Shown here piece after piece: positions 17,780 to 27,007 of a stretch of 64,000 nt of DNA; the stretch's first letter is position 1, and each line of letters begins with the position of its first letter. The notes beneath the pieces are model-generated. The model saw only the letters and a list, made by a program, of their open reading frames with translations, did not search any database and was not told where the DNA came from. Position numbers and translations under genes: made by a program. This DNA is from Deltaproteobacteria bacterium (GTDB taxonomy: Bacteria; Myxococcota_A; Polyangia; JAAYKL01), in contig JAFGQN010000127.1 of assembly GCA_016935665.1 (NCBI GenBank), forward strand, positions 1-64,000, in the 5' to 3' direction.

Positions 17780-18463
17780 ATGAAAAAAAACAACTGCTTT
17801 AATGATTCGGAAAAGAAAACCACTCGACACAAAACAAAAGTAAATGTCGAGTTTATATTGCTGTTTTTCAGTTTAGCAGTATTTGGTTGTGCCAATACGG
17901 CTAAACAGGGCACAATGCCTAATACCTCAAAAGACGCGCTTATCTATATTGCGCAACCGTGTGAAACGCTCGAAACAGATAATGACGGCGCAGAACGCAA
18001 AATTGACGGTATTTTTATCGAAGTAGCCTGGGATATCAATTCAGTGATTCCCGATTCCGGTGGTGACTGGTTTGCGCAACATAAAGTGGCTGCAAATTCT
18101 ACAGGTGGGGCCACAGTTAAAAATTTCACGCCATACGCCTTTAAAATTGGAAATTCCAATAGCTCAACAAATGAATTTTCTTTAGTTGTAACGCCTTCTT
18201 TCAAAGATAATCAAAACAAAGAAATTTCCATTTCTGTAAAAATAACAAAAGGTAAAAAGCAGGAAACCATACTTGACGAAAAAACGGTAGTGACTACACA
18301 TCAAAATGCAATTGTTGTGGAACTTGACGGCGGCAGCAGCGCCGGCGATTTTTCTCCTCTGGTAATCACTCCTTATTTATTATCCGGTGACGCAAGTATG
18401 CAAAAACTCATGGAATGTAGAATGTCCAAATCGGTATCTGAGAGAAAACAGATGAAAGAGTAA
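17780..18463 (+). CDS. lipoprotein, unknown function
   Basis: 227 residues. A basic N-terminus of about 30 residues precedes the hydrophobic signal and the lipobox AVFGC. The mature part is rich in beta-branched residues and Asn/Lys, consistent with a beta-sandwich. No family is recognised. Start ATG 17780 has GGAG 6 nt upstream; ATG 17741 is in frame but lacks a ribosome site. Third and last of the AT-rich lipoprotein genes. Confidence 0.7.
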   Translation: MKKNNCFNDSEKKTTRHKTKVNVEFILLFFSLAVFGCANTAKQGTMPNTSKDALIYIAQPCETLETDNDGAERKIDGIFIEVAWDINSVIPDSGGDWFAQHKVAANSTGGATVKNFTPYAFKIGNSNSSTNEFSLVVTPSFKDNQNKEISISVKITKGKKQETILDEKTVVTTHQNAIVVELDGGSSAGDFSPLVITPYLLSGDASMQKLMECRMSKSVSERKQMKE

Positions 18464-18643
18464 TAGTGCGTTTCCGGTGGGCATGTGTGACCGGGTTCAT
18501 GTGCGTGTGCAGCAGGATAACTGCTGAAATCTGTTTTGGACATCACAATGCACCCCTTTTAACGTCAGCTATAGAGAAGGGTTGAAAAGGGTGACCTGTA
18601 AAAAGGATAAGACTGCCACTTGATATATACAAACAGGAACTGA

Positions 18644-18829
18644 CTGTTTTTGCGCCAATTTCAACAGCGGACAGCCGAAAATGGTTCTTCGAGTTCCCGG
18701 GTACTCGCTTCTGACGCGGCAACCATCCTTGCTGAAACGTGTTTTGAAAGGACGTCGTCGCTTTTTGCATGGTGCATAATGTCAGATCACATCCATTTGT
18801 TGATTAGACCCCGCCTAAATAAAAGATGA
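18644..18829 (+). pseudogene. remnant of an HUH (REP-associated/IS200-type) transposase
   Basis: An open stretch after a TGA at 18641-18643 reads NFQQRTAENG, then ILAETCFERTSSLFAWCIMSDHIHLLI, given here in parts: the helix ILAETCFERT and the signature AWCIMSDHIHLLIRP. His-x-His followed by LL is the HUH motif of Y1 transposases, and the residues around it match RAYT proteins (AYVIMPNHVHLLI type). The frame stops 14 codons later and the catalytic-tyrosine part is missing, so it is a dead fragment. Confidence 0.6.
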
Positions 18830-19244
18830 TCTCACTGTGCTGCTGGTCGCTATCGAAACCGCGAGGAACAACGCCGAGAGATACCTCAGGCAAAAATACA
18901 ATGGCATCCGCATATGCTGTATCCTTTCCTTTAATGGCTTTCCTGTTTCCGTTTCGAATCCGGCAGCATTCCCAAAGAGAAATTAAAAAATGCTGACGTC
19001 GTATATTAAAATGTGGGGAGAAGTCAGGGGGCAGCTGCGCCAATGGAACGTTGGCAGAAACATTTTGGCAAAATCCGAAGGAAATCATTGGCAATTCGAA
19101 TTGGGTTCGATACCATCATCCCGTCAGAACATGATGTTTTTGATGTCAATCGAACAGACAGCCGTGAACACTCGGCGAATCGGCCGAATTTTTGTTCCGA
19201 AGTGCGTTTTGTCTGTTCCCTTATTCACGTTGGAGTAATTGGTA
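18830..19244. other. intergenic region after the transposase remnant
   Basis: I see no supported gene. Short plus-strand frames here lack ribosome sites and recognisable content. The stretch may hold further decayed transposase sequence. GGAG at 19232-19235 serves the following gene. Confidence 0.35.
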
Positions 19245-21803
19245 ATGAGACGATTTTTTTATACTGTTGCCATGCTGCTTTTTGTTTTCACCGGATGTTC
19301 CGAAAAACATCAGGAAAAAACGGACACTGCCGACGCCATCTCATACGAACTCTTTGCGACAACCCATCTGATTGAAAACGGTGATGCCGCCGGGCTGACC
19401 GGGTATGACGAGGATGGAACACTCACATTTTCTCTGGCGAGCGAAGACGCTGCGAAACTGGCTGTCAATCACGTCATCATCATCGGTCCGTCTGCCAAAA
19501 CGCCCCACGGGTTGCTCAGGCAGATCAATTCGATTGAAATGACCACAGACGGATATTCCGTCAAAACAAGAGCCTGCCCGGTTCAGCGGGCGTTTAAATC
19601 GCTTCATCTCTCCATGCAGCGGCCAATCAACCTGGCGGCTTCCGACATCAACTGGGACGTGGCCCCGGGGACGGTTCTTTCGCCTTCGACATCGCCGATG
19701 TCTTACCTGCACACGGACGGGAAGTCATTGGGTCCGTACACCATTGATTATTATCCCTTCGATGGGGACAACGATCACTCGACGCCCGAGGATCAGGTGC
19801 ACGTTGTTGCAGGCATGCATGGCGAGCTGCAGTATGTGTTCGGGATCGATTTCGACTGGCCAGACAATGTTGGTGATGTGCTCGGCGGCGATGTGCTGCC
19901 GGAAGTCACTGCCGGCTATTACGTCAGTGGTGGTGCCGGCGCATCATTTTCGATGGAAGGCACAGCCATCCGGGATTTTCATCGAAAAGACAAACTGGCG
20001 CATGCCGGCCTGGGTGGTTTTGCCATTGGCCCTTTGTATTTTCACGCCTCCGTGGACCTTATGTCCGAGGTTACAGGCGGTGCCAAAAGTCGTTTCGAAG
20101 TTAATTCAAGTGCGGAGTCTTCGTTTGAAGCGGGCGCCTTTTTCTCGACGGACGATGGCGGACGACTGGTGCCTCCCACTTTCGAATCTGAAGCATCGGT
20201 GTCGACCGCGAAAGCTACCGAGACGGCCGCAATCAAGGTTTCCGTTGGGCCCAGAATTAAACTGCTTCTGTATGATACAGTTGGCCCATACGCATCGGTG
20301 AATGCATTTTCCGAATTGTCTGCGGACTCCGAGCGCGACGCATCGAAATGCTGGAACCTCAAAAACGGACTGGAAGGAGAAATCGGTATTGAGCTGGCGT
20401 TGTTTGGAGAGACGCTGGCAGATTGGGGAAAGTCTTTTACGCTCCTCGACAAGACCTTTGCGGAAGGGGCCTGTCTGCAAAATCCCGAAGCAGAAACGCC
20501 GCCGGACATTTCAGATCCCGCTTTTGATTTTTGGTCTCTCCGACTGGCGCAAACTTCCGGGTCATGGGTGTATGAGGACAAATTGAATCTGACCCAGTCC
20601 ATTGACAGCCATTGGCTACTGAGTGGCAATCAGGTGAAGACGTTTTCAAAAATCACTGAAAACGGCGAGATACTTTTTGCGAAACGATTCACTGACCAGT
20701 ATGCCGTTTTCCCGCTTCCCATGTCAGTGGTTGCAGCCATTCCAACTTCGGCCATTACCATAATGGCACTCACGTCGGATCCGACTGGCATCATGATGCT
20801 ATCAAACAACGGCAGCCATTTGTGGAACATGTTTCCCGCACTGGAACCCCAGTCCACCAGAGGACTGACCTCGATTATCGAAGTTGCCGACGGGTTTGTG
20901 ATCAGCGGTGCAGTGCACGATGCGGTGGCGCAGAAAAATGATGCATGGATTTTTAAAATTGACAAAAATGGCAGTCTCCTGTGGTCGAAAAAGTTTGGTT
21001 TTCCTGAATCTGAAGATTGGATAACGTCTCTGGTGGGCACCGATGACGGGTTTGTGGCCACCGGCCGAAGTTTCGCTGTTTCTCAGGATCCCGCAGATCA
21101 GCCCTTTGCTGTTCGGTTCAATCACAGTGGCGACATCATCTGGAAAAAAACTATGGTGGGGTGTGATTCGACCAGTGGCCTCACGCTCAGTGACGCCATT
21201 CTATCCCGTGACGGAGATTATATTCTGGGTGGCTCATTTGGCACGGGCACCACCAAAGCCGTTCTGATTAAAATCAAACCGGATGGTACCGTTGGATGGA
21301 TAAACGGTTTTAAAAACGACACCATCGCCACCCTCGGGCTGGATGTAAAAGACATCCTTCAGCTCACCGACGGCGGGTATCTGCTGAGTGGCACAATCTG
21401 GACCTCCGGCAGCAGTGACTATCTGTTTGTGGCAAGAACCGATGCCGTTGGTCGACCAACCTGGGTGAAACGCCTTGATGACACACAAATCGACGCTGCC
21501 GCCGGGTGTGCGCTCACCGGCGAAGGCGGTGCGATTGTGGCGGGGTATTCAGGATTTAAAAGCAGTGCGACAGATACGTATTCGAGCATTTGGCTGAGCA
21601 GAATGGGGGTGAAGGACGGTGTTCTGTCAATCCCGTCAATGCCGCAGGCGGTTGCAGACGAAGGGGTTACCATTATCGATTCCCCATGTGTCACCGTTAT
21701 CGATGCGCTTTGGAGCCCGGAAGATTTTCCGGTGAGTTTTTCACCCAAAGAGATATTGGAGGAAAATATCGCACCGATTGTCAACCAGCTGCGTGGCTTT
21801 TAA
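19245..21803 (+). CDS. large lipoprotein with C-terminal propeller-like repeats
   Basis: 852 residues with lipobox FVFTGC. The first 400 residues form an uncharacterised, probably beta-rich region. From about residue 460 there are at least five repeats of 45-55 residues. Each has a D-A-W/F-K-I-D-x-G-x-x-x-W-x-K core followed by DGG-F/Y-x-x-x-G, for example WIFKIDKNGSLLWSKKFG and FAVRFNHSGDIIWKKT. This periodicity is typical of beta-propeller blades of the PQQ/delta-60 kind in surface proteins. ATG 19245 is preferred over TTG 19239 because GGAG is 9 nt upstream. Location is probably the cell surface; ligand unknown. Confidence 0.8.
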   Translation: MRRFFYTVAMLLFVFTGCSEKHQEKTDTADAISYELFATTHLIENGDAAGLTGYDEDGTLTFSLASEDAAKLAVNHVIIIGPSAKTPHGLLRQINSIEMTTDGYSVKTRACPVQRAFKSLHLSMQRPINLAASDINWDVAPGTVLSPSTSPMSYLHTDGKSLGPYTIDYYPFDGDNDHSTPEDQVHVVAGMHGELQYVFGIDFDWPDNVGDVLGGDVLPEVTAGYYVSGGAGASFSMEGTAIRDFHRKDKLAHAGLGGFAIGPLYFHASVDLMSEVTGGAKSRFEVNSSAESSFEAGAFFSTDDGGRLVPPTFESEASVSTAKATETAAIKVSVGPRIKLLLYDTVGPYASVNAFSELSADSERDASKCWNLKNGLEGEIGIELALFGETLADWGKSFTLLDKTFAEGACLQNPEAETPPDISDPAFDFWSLRLAQTSGSWVYEDKLNLTQSIDSHWLLSGNQVKTFSKITENGEILFAKRFTDQYAVFPLPMSVVAAIPTSAITIMALTSDPTGIMMLSNNGSHLWNMFPALEPQSTRGLTSIIEVADGFVISGAVHDAVAQKNDAWIFKIDKNGSLLWSKKFGFPESEDWITSLVGTDDGFVATGRSFAVSQDPADQPFAVRFNHSGDIIWKKTMVGCDSTSGLTLSDAILSRDGDYILGGSFGTGTTKAVLIKIKPDGTVGWINGFKNDTIATLGLDVKDILQLTDGGYLLSGTIWTSGSSDYLFVARTDAVGRPTWVKRLDDTQIDAAAGCALTGEGGAIVAGYSGFKSSATDTYSSIWLSRMGVKDGVLSIPSMPQAVADEGVTIIDSPCVTVIDALWSPEDFPVSFSPKEILEENIAPIVNQLRGF

Positions 21804-21928
21804 CAAAGCGAGTCACATACTGTGAGGCAACAGTAACTCGCATTTGTGAGTACGGATAGCCCATTACCTCGGCGTTTTCCAGCAGAGCATATTGCAGGGC
21901 GCCTCCAGGGTGGAAGGAGAGAATGAAG

Positions 21929-23284
21929 TCATCCCTCCCCCACCGATTCACTCTTCTTCAGATAAACCGTTATCACAGTGCCATGCTCTTCAGAATCGGA
22001 CGACTCCGCAATGGAATGGACTTCAATGTCGCCGCCGAACAGTTCGACAAAATTTTTGACGGTCATCAGTCCAAATCCGGTCCCGGGTTCACCGTTGAGT
22101 CCGGGGCGACTGGTTTTAACGAGAGGATTGAAAAGATGCGGCAACATCTCCTCGGGGATGCCGATGCCTGTATCTTTAACAGAAATGCCGACCATATTGT
22201 CTCGCTCGTAAATATCGATGGTGACAGCAGCGCCCGCCCGGGAAAACTTGATGGCGTTTGAAAGCAGGTGATTCAGGACATGGTTGGTCAGCATTCTGGG
22301 TTCAGCCAGCACCTCAATGGCCTGCTGAGCGTCCGACGGAAGCGACAGCGCGATGTGGTGACTGGCCAGCTGTTCCGAAAAAAGGCGTAATGATTTTCCG
22401 ATAACGTCTTTGAGCCTGACCGGATCCAATGACAGGGCCACTCTGCCCTGCTTCACGGCCTCCATCAGGCGCACACTGTGGATTATCTCGGAAATGTTGC
22501 CGGTGGCAAATTGCAGCTGGTCCAGCAGCGCAGTATCCAGTGGCTCCCCATTTCGGTTTTTCCGTTTAATCAGCGCCGCCGAATAGTCCGCAACAGCGAG
22601 GGCGTTGGCGATATCATTGCTGACCATGGAAAGCAGCTGCTGCTTTTCGCGGGTTGTGTCAAGGGCGTGCTCTTTCTCAGCAGTAACCTGTTTGAGCAGA
22701 ACCGCCACATGTTTTCGCTCGCGGTGATACTCGCCGTATATCACATACACCATCACTGCAGATATGGTCAGACACATCGCCCACGAGACTGCGACATCCG
22801 GAAAACGCTGCTTTGGCAAAGGATACGGCACTATCAGAGACGACCAGAACATCTCCACAAAAAGAAGCCCGACAACCGTCGCGGCAATAAGCACGAGGGC
22901 ACGGCGATTAAGAACAATCGCCGCGATGACGACGAGAAAAAAATAGTATCCGCCCCCACCCAGAGTTCCGGCCTGGGTAAGCCAGGTCACCGCCACAATA
23001 AGTAGAAAAGCAATAATCGCCGGTGCAGTGAGTGGCTGCCAGCGTCTGGCGTTGCGTGAAAACAGATAGAGCACAGCCGTAATAACCAATGTGATCAGCG
23101 TCAACACGGTCATCACAATGGGATTACCCAATACAATGTTCGCCCCTGTGGACACGATGGTAACCAGACAGGCGAGGAAGGTTATGGCATTGAGAACGCG
23201 GTGCTCCAAAACCAGAACCTCATGATCTCCAACGAGCCGTGTAGCCACTCCTGCCAGCCAGCCCCTGTTTTCAGTCTTCTTCAT
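21929..23284 (-). CDS. membrane histidine-kinase homologue lacking the acceptor His
   Basis: 451 residues. About six membrane segments lie between residues 33 and 185 with no large periplasmic domain, then a coiled linker (190-215). The DHp helix reads LLSMVSNDIANALAV, where kinases have S-H-D/E-L: residue 223 is Asn (codon AAT), not His. The ATPase domain appears intact, with N box LLSNAIKFS, G1 KDTGIGIPEE, F-region LFNPLV and G2 GEPGTGFGLMTV. It may bind ATP but cannot autophosphorylate on the usual residue. GGAG lies 9 nt before ATG 23284. No response regulator is adjacent. It could be a pseudokinase-type sensor or act on another protein's histidine. Confidence 0.88.
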   Translation of the reverse strand: MKKTENRGWLAGVATRLVGDHEVLVLEHRVLNAITFLACLVTIVSTGANIVLGNPIVMTVLTLITLVITAVLYLFSRNARRWQPLTAPAIIAFLLIVAVTWLTQAGTLGGGGYYFFLVVIAAIVLNRRALVLIAATVVGLLFVEMFWSSLIVPYPLPKQRFPDVAVSWAMCLTISAVMVYVIYGEYHRERKHVAVLLKQVTAEKEHALDTTREKQQLLSMVSNDIANALAVADYSAALIKRKNRNGEPLDTALLDQLQFATGNISEIIHSVRLMEAVKQGRVALSLDPVRLKDVIGKSLRLFSEQLASHHIALSLPSDAQQAIEVLAEPRMLTNHVLNHLLSNAIKFSRAGAAVTIDIYERDNMVGISVKDTGIGIPEEMLPHLFNPLVKTSRPGLNGEPGTGFGLMTVKNFVELFGGDIEVHSIAESSDSEEHGTVITVYLKKSESVGEG

Positions 23285-23830
23285 CTTTTAGTTCTCCAGT
23301 CAATTGCGCCGGCCATCTCCCGACCGCCCAAAATCGACACCTGACTGTATTTATAGCACCACAAGGCTCAAACGACCCGTCTTGTGGATTTTCGCGTCAA
23401 GGGACACAGGGGAGTCACAGGGGGACGGTTAAGTACACAGGGGGACGGCTTGAACATCATGCCGTATTCAGGCGATTTGGCTTTCCGTAATGTTACGCAA
23501 TAAGCCAACCTGCTGAAGAGAAACGCATTTAAAATTGACGCTTCTGTATGAAAACTGCCACCACCAACCCCACCACTCCCCCCAAATAACTCAAATTTCG
23601 AATCATCCCCACTACTTACCCTAATACGTGGCAATTGAGCCATTTGAGGCGACAGCGGTCGTGATGCTCAAGATGAATCGGGCGTCCATGCACGCTGTAT
23701 TTCATTTTTTGTCATCACTCCTTTCCCACCTCGCTCCCCCGAAGTGTAAATCAGAAATAGACACCGCTCAGTGAACCGGGGTGCTTACGCATTTCGAAAA
23801 TAGAATGTATGTGGCCAAAAAGGAAATCCC
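23285..23830. other. gene-free region with GGGGGACGG repeats
   Basis: No supported gene. It contains two identical CACAGGGGGACGG copies (23416-23428, 23436-23448). Short minus-strand frames end in repeat sequence and lack starts. Confidence 0.45.
23401..23450. repeat. CACAGGGGGACGG repeats
   Basis: Two identical 13-bp copies 20 bp apart with a degenerate third (GGGACACAGGGGA at 23401). The reverse complement contains the GTCCCC core seen in the 0-6 kb intergenic repeats. Confidence 0.65.
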
Positions 23831-24141
23831 ATGAACATACGAAAAAAAAGAATCTACCCATACTCGCTTTCATACAGCTGACATCGCTGTCGCTGGTCGC
23901 CTGCAGTTCAGGAAATGCTGTCGAAGAAGGTGCCGATACCCTTGATTCTTCAAGCGGAGATACGGAGAACGATTCAACGACCAGTTCTCAACAGCCGGAT
24001 TCAGCAAATTCAGACTCCGATTCCGATACGGTCATCGAGAAATCTCGCATTGGGCAGGTGGTTTTAAAAAAAGAATCCTGTTGTATGGCAGCGTGTTGGG
24101 CAATTCCCGCCCGGATGCACTCCCGAAACCGAGCCGGTTGA
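23831..24141 (+). pseudogene. lipoprotein gene out of frame at an A8 tract
   Basis: AGGA sits 6 nt before ATG 23831, but the codons after ATG-AAC-ATA-CGA run into an A8 tract (23842-23849) and then a short dead frame. One extra A would give MNIRKKKNLPILAF joined to the signal and lipobox SLSLVAC, followed by an acidic Ser/Asp linker like those of other lipoproteins here. The gene is therefore off by one base in this sequence. It could be phase-variable, a pseudogene or a sequencing error. The part after the linker is short and leads into decayed repeat sequence. Confidence 0.6.
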
Positions 24142-24380
24142 AACCGGGTTTAGATTGATTTCAATCTATTTGGAGGCCGGTTGAAACCGGGGCCAGAGTG
24201 GTTTAGGTGGAATTGAAAGCCGGTCTGAACCGTGGTGGAATTAGTTCCGCGGGATTTGATGCCGGTTTCAACTGGGCACCAATTGATACTGCGGGTATTG
24301 GCGCCAGTATAAACTGCAAAGGAAATCGTGCGGGACGAATGGTGGCGGGATTGGGCGGGAAACGACGGACTTTTTTATAA
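24134..24380 (+). pseudogene. decayed gene with 14-residue repeats
   Basis: CCGGTTGAAACCGG-like segments recur at 24134, 24177, 24220, 24262 and 24303, that is at 43, 43, 42 and 41 bp. The last 58 codons read in one frame as repeats of 14 residues: AGLNRGGISSAGFD, then AGFNWAPIDTAGIG, then ASINCKGNRAGRMV. The 43-bp spacings at the left show one-base insertions that break the frame twice. It was once a solenoid-like repeat protein, possibly the C-terminal part of the lipoprotein just upstream. Confidence 0.5.
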
Positions 24381-24445
24381 AAAAAGGTATCTCTTATCCT
24401 GCGGCAGATTCCGTTTCCGGGGCGACTTCATCGTCGTTTAAAACG

Positions 24446-24778
24446 TTATCTTTTTTTACTCGCATGCTTTGCCTCAGCAGCGCGCAACGGCTGCAGGATA
24501 CGGGTATTGACATCTTCGGGCACATTGGGCGCCCGTTCCAGCACGCTCACGATGACGTTCATCGTGCGAATCGAGCGATACCTCACTTTTTGCACATCCC
24601 CCAGGGGGACAGCCCCGGCGGATTCCGTTTCGTTCAGGTGGACACGTTCCCGCTCCACGTCTCCCAACCGGCTCCCGGCGTCAATCCATTCGGTATACAG
24701 TTGAAACAGGTTTTTCCATCCATAGAGGAATAAGCTTTTTTGTAAGTATCCGTGAAGATTGGATTTGGAGTGATTATT
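24446..24778 (-). pseudogene. start-less reading frame, probable gene fragment
   Basis: The frame is open for 110 codons from a stop at 24779-24781 without any ATG or ribosome site in its upstream part. It reads as plausible protein: SLFLYGWKNLFQLYTEWIDA, later VRYRSIRTMNVIVSVLERAP and ILQPLRAAEAKHASKKR. No family recognised. It may be the 3' end of a gene cut off by rearrangement near 24.8 kb. Confidence 0.35.
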
Positions 24779-25086
24779 TCAGGGAGAAAAATGGTGATCC
24801 CCTAACAATCTTTCTAAACGTTCATTCTCTACATTCCACCGGTTTCACCCCGGCGCATACTGGGTCCCGTATCTCCTATTACTCTTTTTGCAGTCGCACT
24901 TATGGTAATGAATTTTTTACAAACCTGTGTAATAATGTGGCTTCACGCATTGTAATTTCCTTCTTGCTGGCCTGTGGTGAATTTTGAATCGATCAGAATT
25001 TGAAATGCGTGTCTTTTGACAAAGGATTCGCTGGAATTTGGGGGGTAACTCAAAGTACAGCGTTACGTGAATTGGAACAAAACGTG
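24779..25086. other. intergenic region
   Basis: I see no gene, RNA or clear repeat. The sequence turns AT-rich and probably carries the promoter of the following membrane protein. Confidence 0.35.
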
Positions 25087-26808
25087 ATGAAGAATCCCAA
25101 CCCCCTCGATTTTGCGGCAAAGGTCGTTGGCAACCTGTTTGGCTTTCTGGGCGAAATGCTGCTGGACTTTTTCATTGATCGCGCACTGCCAATTATCGCG
25201 CTTGCATTAATTATTGCCGGTGCTGTGTTGGCGATTGGCATCGTTTGGCTGACGTTACCGATCTCGCCTCTTCTTATCATTAGTGCCACAGGCTGGTGGT
25301 TCACGCGTAAACGGGAGGCAATATGGTGCAAAGCGCTTTCCTCGGTGCTGTTACCTGTTGCAGTGGGCCTTTTTCTGCTGTTCATCTGTCTCCTTACCCT
25401 CAACATTTTGAAACGGGCCGTCAACGCCGACGACATTCGAGCTGTGGAATTGACATTGATAGAAATTAAGCTGAGCTTAAAGAGCTGGATTAATTATAGC
25501 TGGCCCGTCTTTATCATCCTGCTGGTGGCGCTGGTGGCGTTGAGCCGTGTTATGAAGCGTTCTCGGATGGTCACGCGTTTTTTTAAGTATCAAAAGGTTG
25601 TATCGTGGACTGTAATTTTGCTCACAACACTGACTACCTTCACCTTTTTTTCACAATATCCAATCGCTGACTGGCAAATGAGAGAGCATGTTCAAAGAGT
25701 CGCACAATCAAATCTCAACATTTATGAATACAAACTGTTGCTTCGCGAGGAAAAGAACGCGGTGGCCGAATTATTGGCGATTCGGAGCATTGATCAAGGA
25801 TGGCAGGGCTTGACGACCGGCAATAAAGACGCCTTGCAACTTTTGTTTATAACTGTCCATCAGGATGCCCAAAATGTGCCGTTGGGAATGACACCCGGGG
25901 ATGAAGATGGTCCGTTATTATCAGACGAGAAGGAAATCCTGGGCAGAAGGTTTAGAGCGCTGAAAGAATCCGGACGGTTGACGTTGAATCGCTTCGGATG
26001 GGCGAGAACGAGCTACACTCTGGATATTCGAAATGATGTATCCGAGTCATTCGCTGTGCGTCATGCCGCCGATATTGCCAGCATGCCGGAAATAAAAAAA
26101 TATACCGAACGATTTAAGCCGGATGATAATATTGAGGTAAAGATTGCGAGGCAGAACCTGGAAGCAAATCTGGTAGAACACCAACCGACTAACAAACGGG
26201 AATGGAAAATTCAATACGACACAACCACTGCACAAGGGAATTTACTGGCGCAGCAAAAAGTAAAAACAACGCGCAGGCAAACCGAGACCAGTGAAGCAAT
26301 GGTCGCCCTGACGAATTTTTTTAGTAAAGCGATTACAGCTTTTATCCCGGACATTGGAGAACTCCCTGCGGTCTTCGTTAAAAAACTGGTTTCCTTATAC
26401 GCACAGCATATCTTCAAGGATGCGGCCGCTCGATGGATAAGATCAAACCATGACGCGAGCAAACCAAAGACAAAGGATGCCCTATCCTTTGAGTCCTTAC
26501 TGCCTGACGCTGCTGTTACCAGCCGTCTCCTTGTGTTGCAGCACGACAGCAGGCAGGAACGTTTAAAGCATGGGGGTGAATTCGCGGCTGAAATAAAACG
26601 CCGTGTGCACTCGATGACAGTGGAATGGGCTGAGACTATCCGGGAGAGACTTAACAGGAGGGGCCCGACGACGATAGAGGAGGAGGTTTGGCTTAGGAGT
26701 CGCGAAGCAAAGAAGCGAGGTTTGACCTTTGAGCAGATGGAGATGGCAAGGGAGAAACGGAGGGGGCGGGACGGGGTCCAAGCGAGCAAACGATATTTGA
26801 AACGGTAA
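25087..26808 (+). CDS. multi-pass membrane protein, unknown family
   Basis: 573 residues from ATG 25087; a TTG 87 nt upstream is in frame but less likely. Five hydrophobic segments occupy roughly residues 35-60, 58-75, 85-110, 140-160 and 175-195. A hydrophilic region of about 370 residues follows. It contains amphipathic helices, one moderately hydrophobic stretch (FFSKAITAFIPDIGELPAVF), and a strongly basic C-terminus (REKRRGRDGVQASKRYLKR). The large soluble part is probably cytoplasmic, given the basic tail. It stands alone between decayed sequence and a convergent lipoprotein gene. I recognise no domain. Confidence 0.65.
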   Translation: MKNPNPLDFAAKVVGNLFGFLGEMLLDFFIDRALPIIALALIIAGAVLAIGIVWLTLPISPLLIISATGWWFTRKREAIWCKALSSVLLPVAVGLFLLFICLLTLNILKRAVNADDIRAVELTLIEIKLSLKSWINYSWPVFIILLVALVALSRVMKRSRMVTRFFKYQKVVSWTVILLTTLTTFTFFSQYPIADWQMREHVQRVAQSNLNIYEYKLLLREEKNAVAELLAIRSIDQGWQGLTTGNKDALQLLFITVHQDAQNVPLGMTPGDEDGPLLSDEKEILGRRFRALKESGRLTLNRFGWARTSYTLDIRNDVSESFAVRHAADIASMPEIKKYTERFKPDDNIEVKIARQNLEANLVEHQPTNKREWKIQYDTTTAQGNLLAQQKVKTTRRQTETSEAMVALTNFFSKAITAFIPDIGELPAVFVKKLVSLYAQHIFKDAAARWIRSNHDASKPKTKDALSFESLLPDAAVTSRLLVLQHDSRQERLKHGGEFAAEIKRRVHSMTVEWAETIRERLNRRGPTTIEEEVWLRSREAKKRGLTFEQMEMAREKRRGRDGVQASKRYLKR

Positions 26809-27007
26809 ATGGAATAGCATACCAGTTGACTCTGGGAAAACCAAAAACCAAGGGGGTCTGGATCTCTCTCTGAAACCGAAACAGATGCTTGATGATCTCA
26901 TAATGTTAAGGCGATGAAATGAGAGAGCCCTTCAAGCCCCGTGTTTCGGCAGGACGATGAGCACTGATTCGACCAATAGATGTGCGTTAAAGTCAAAAGG
27001 CTTTGGG

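Noticed and set aside
18510-18526. CAGCAG-GATAA-CTGCTG hairpin as a terminator
   Set aside because: A 6-bp stem without a following T-run; too weak to call.
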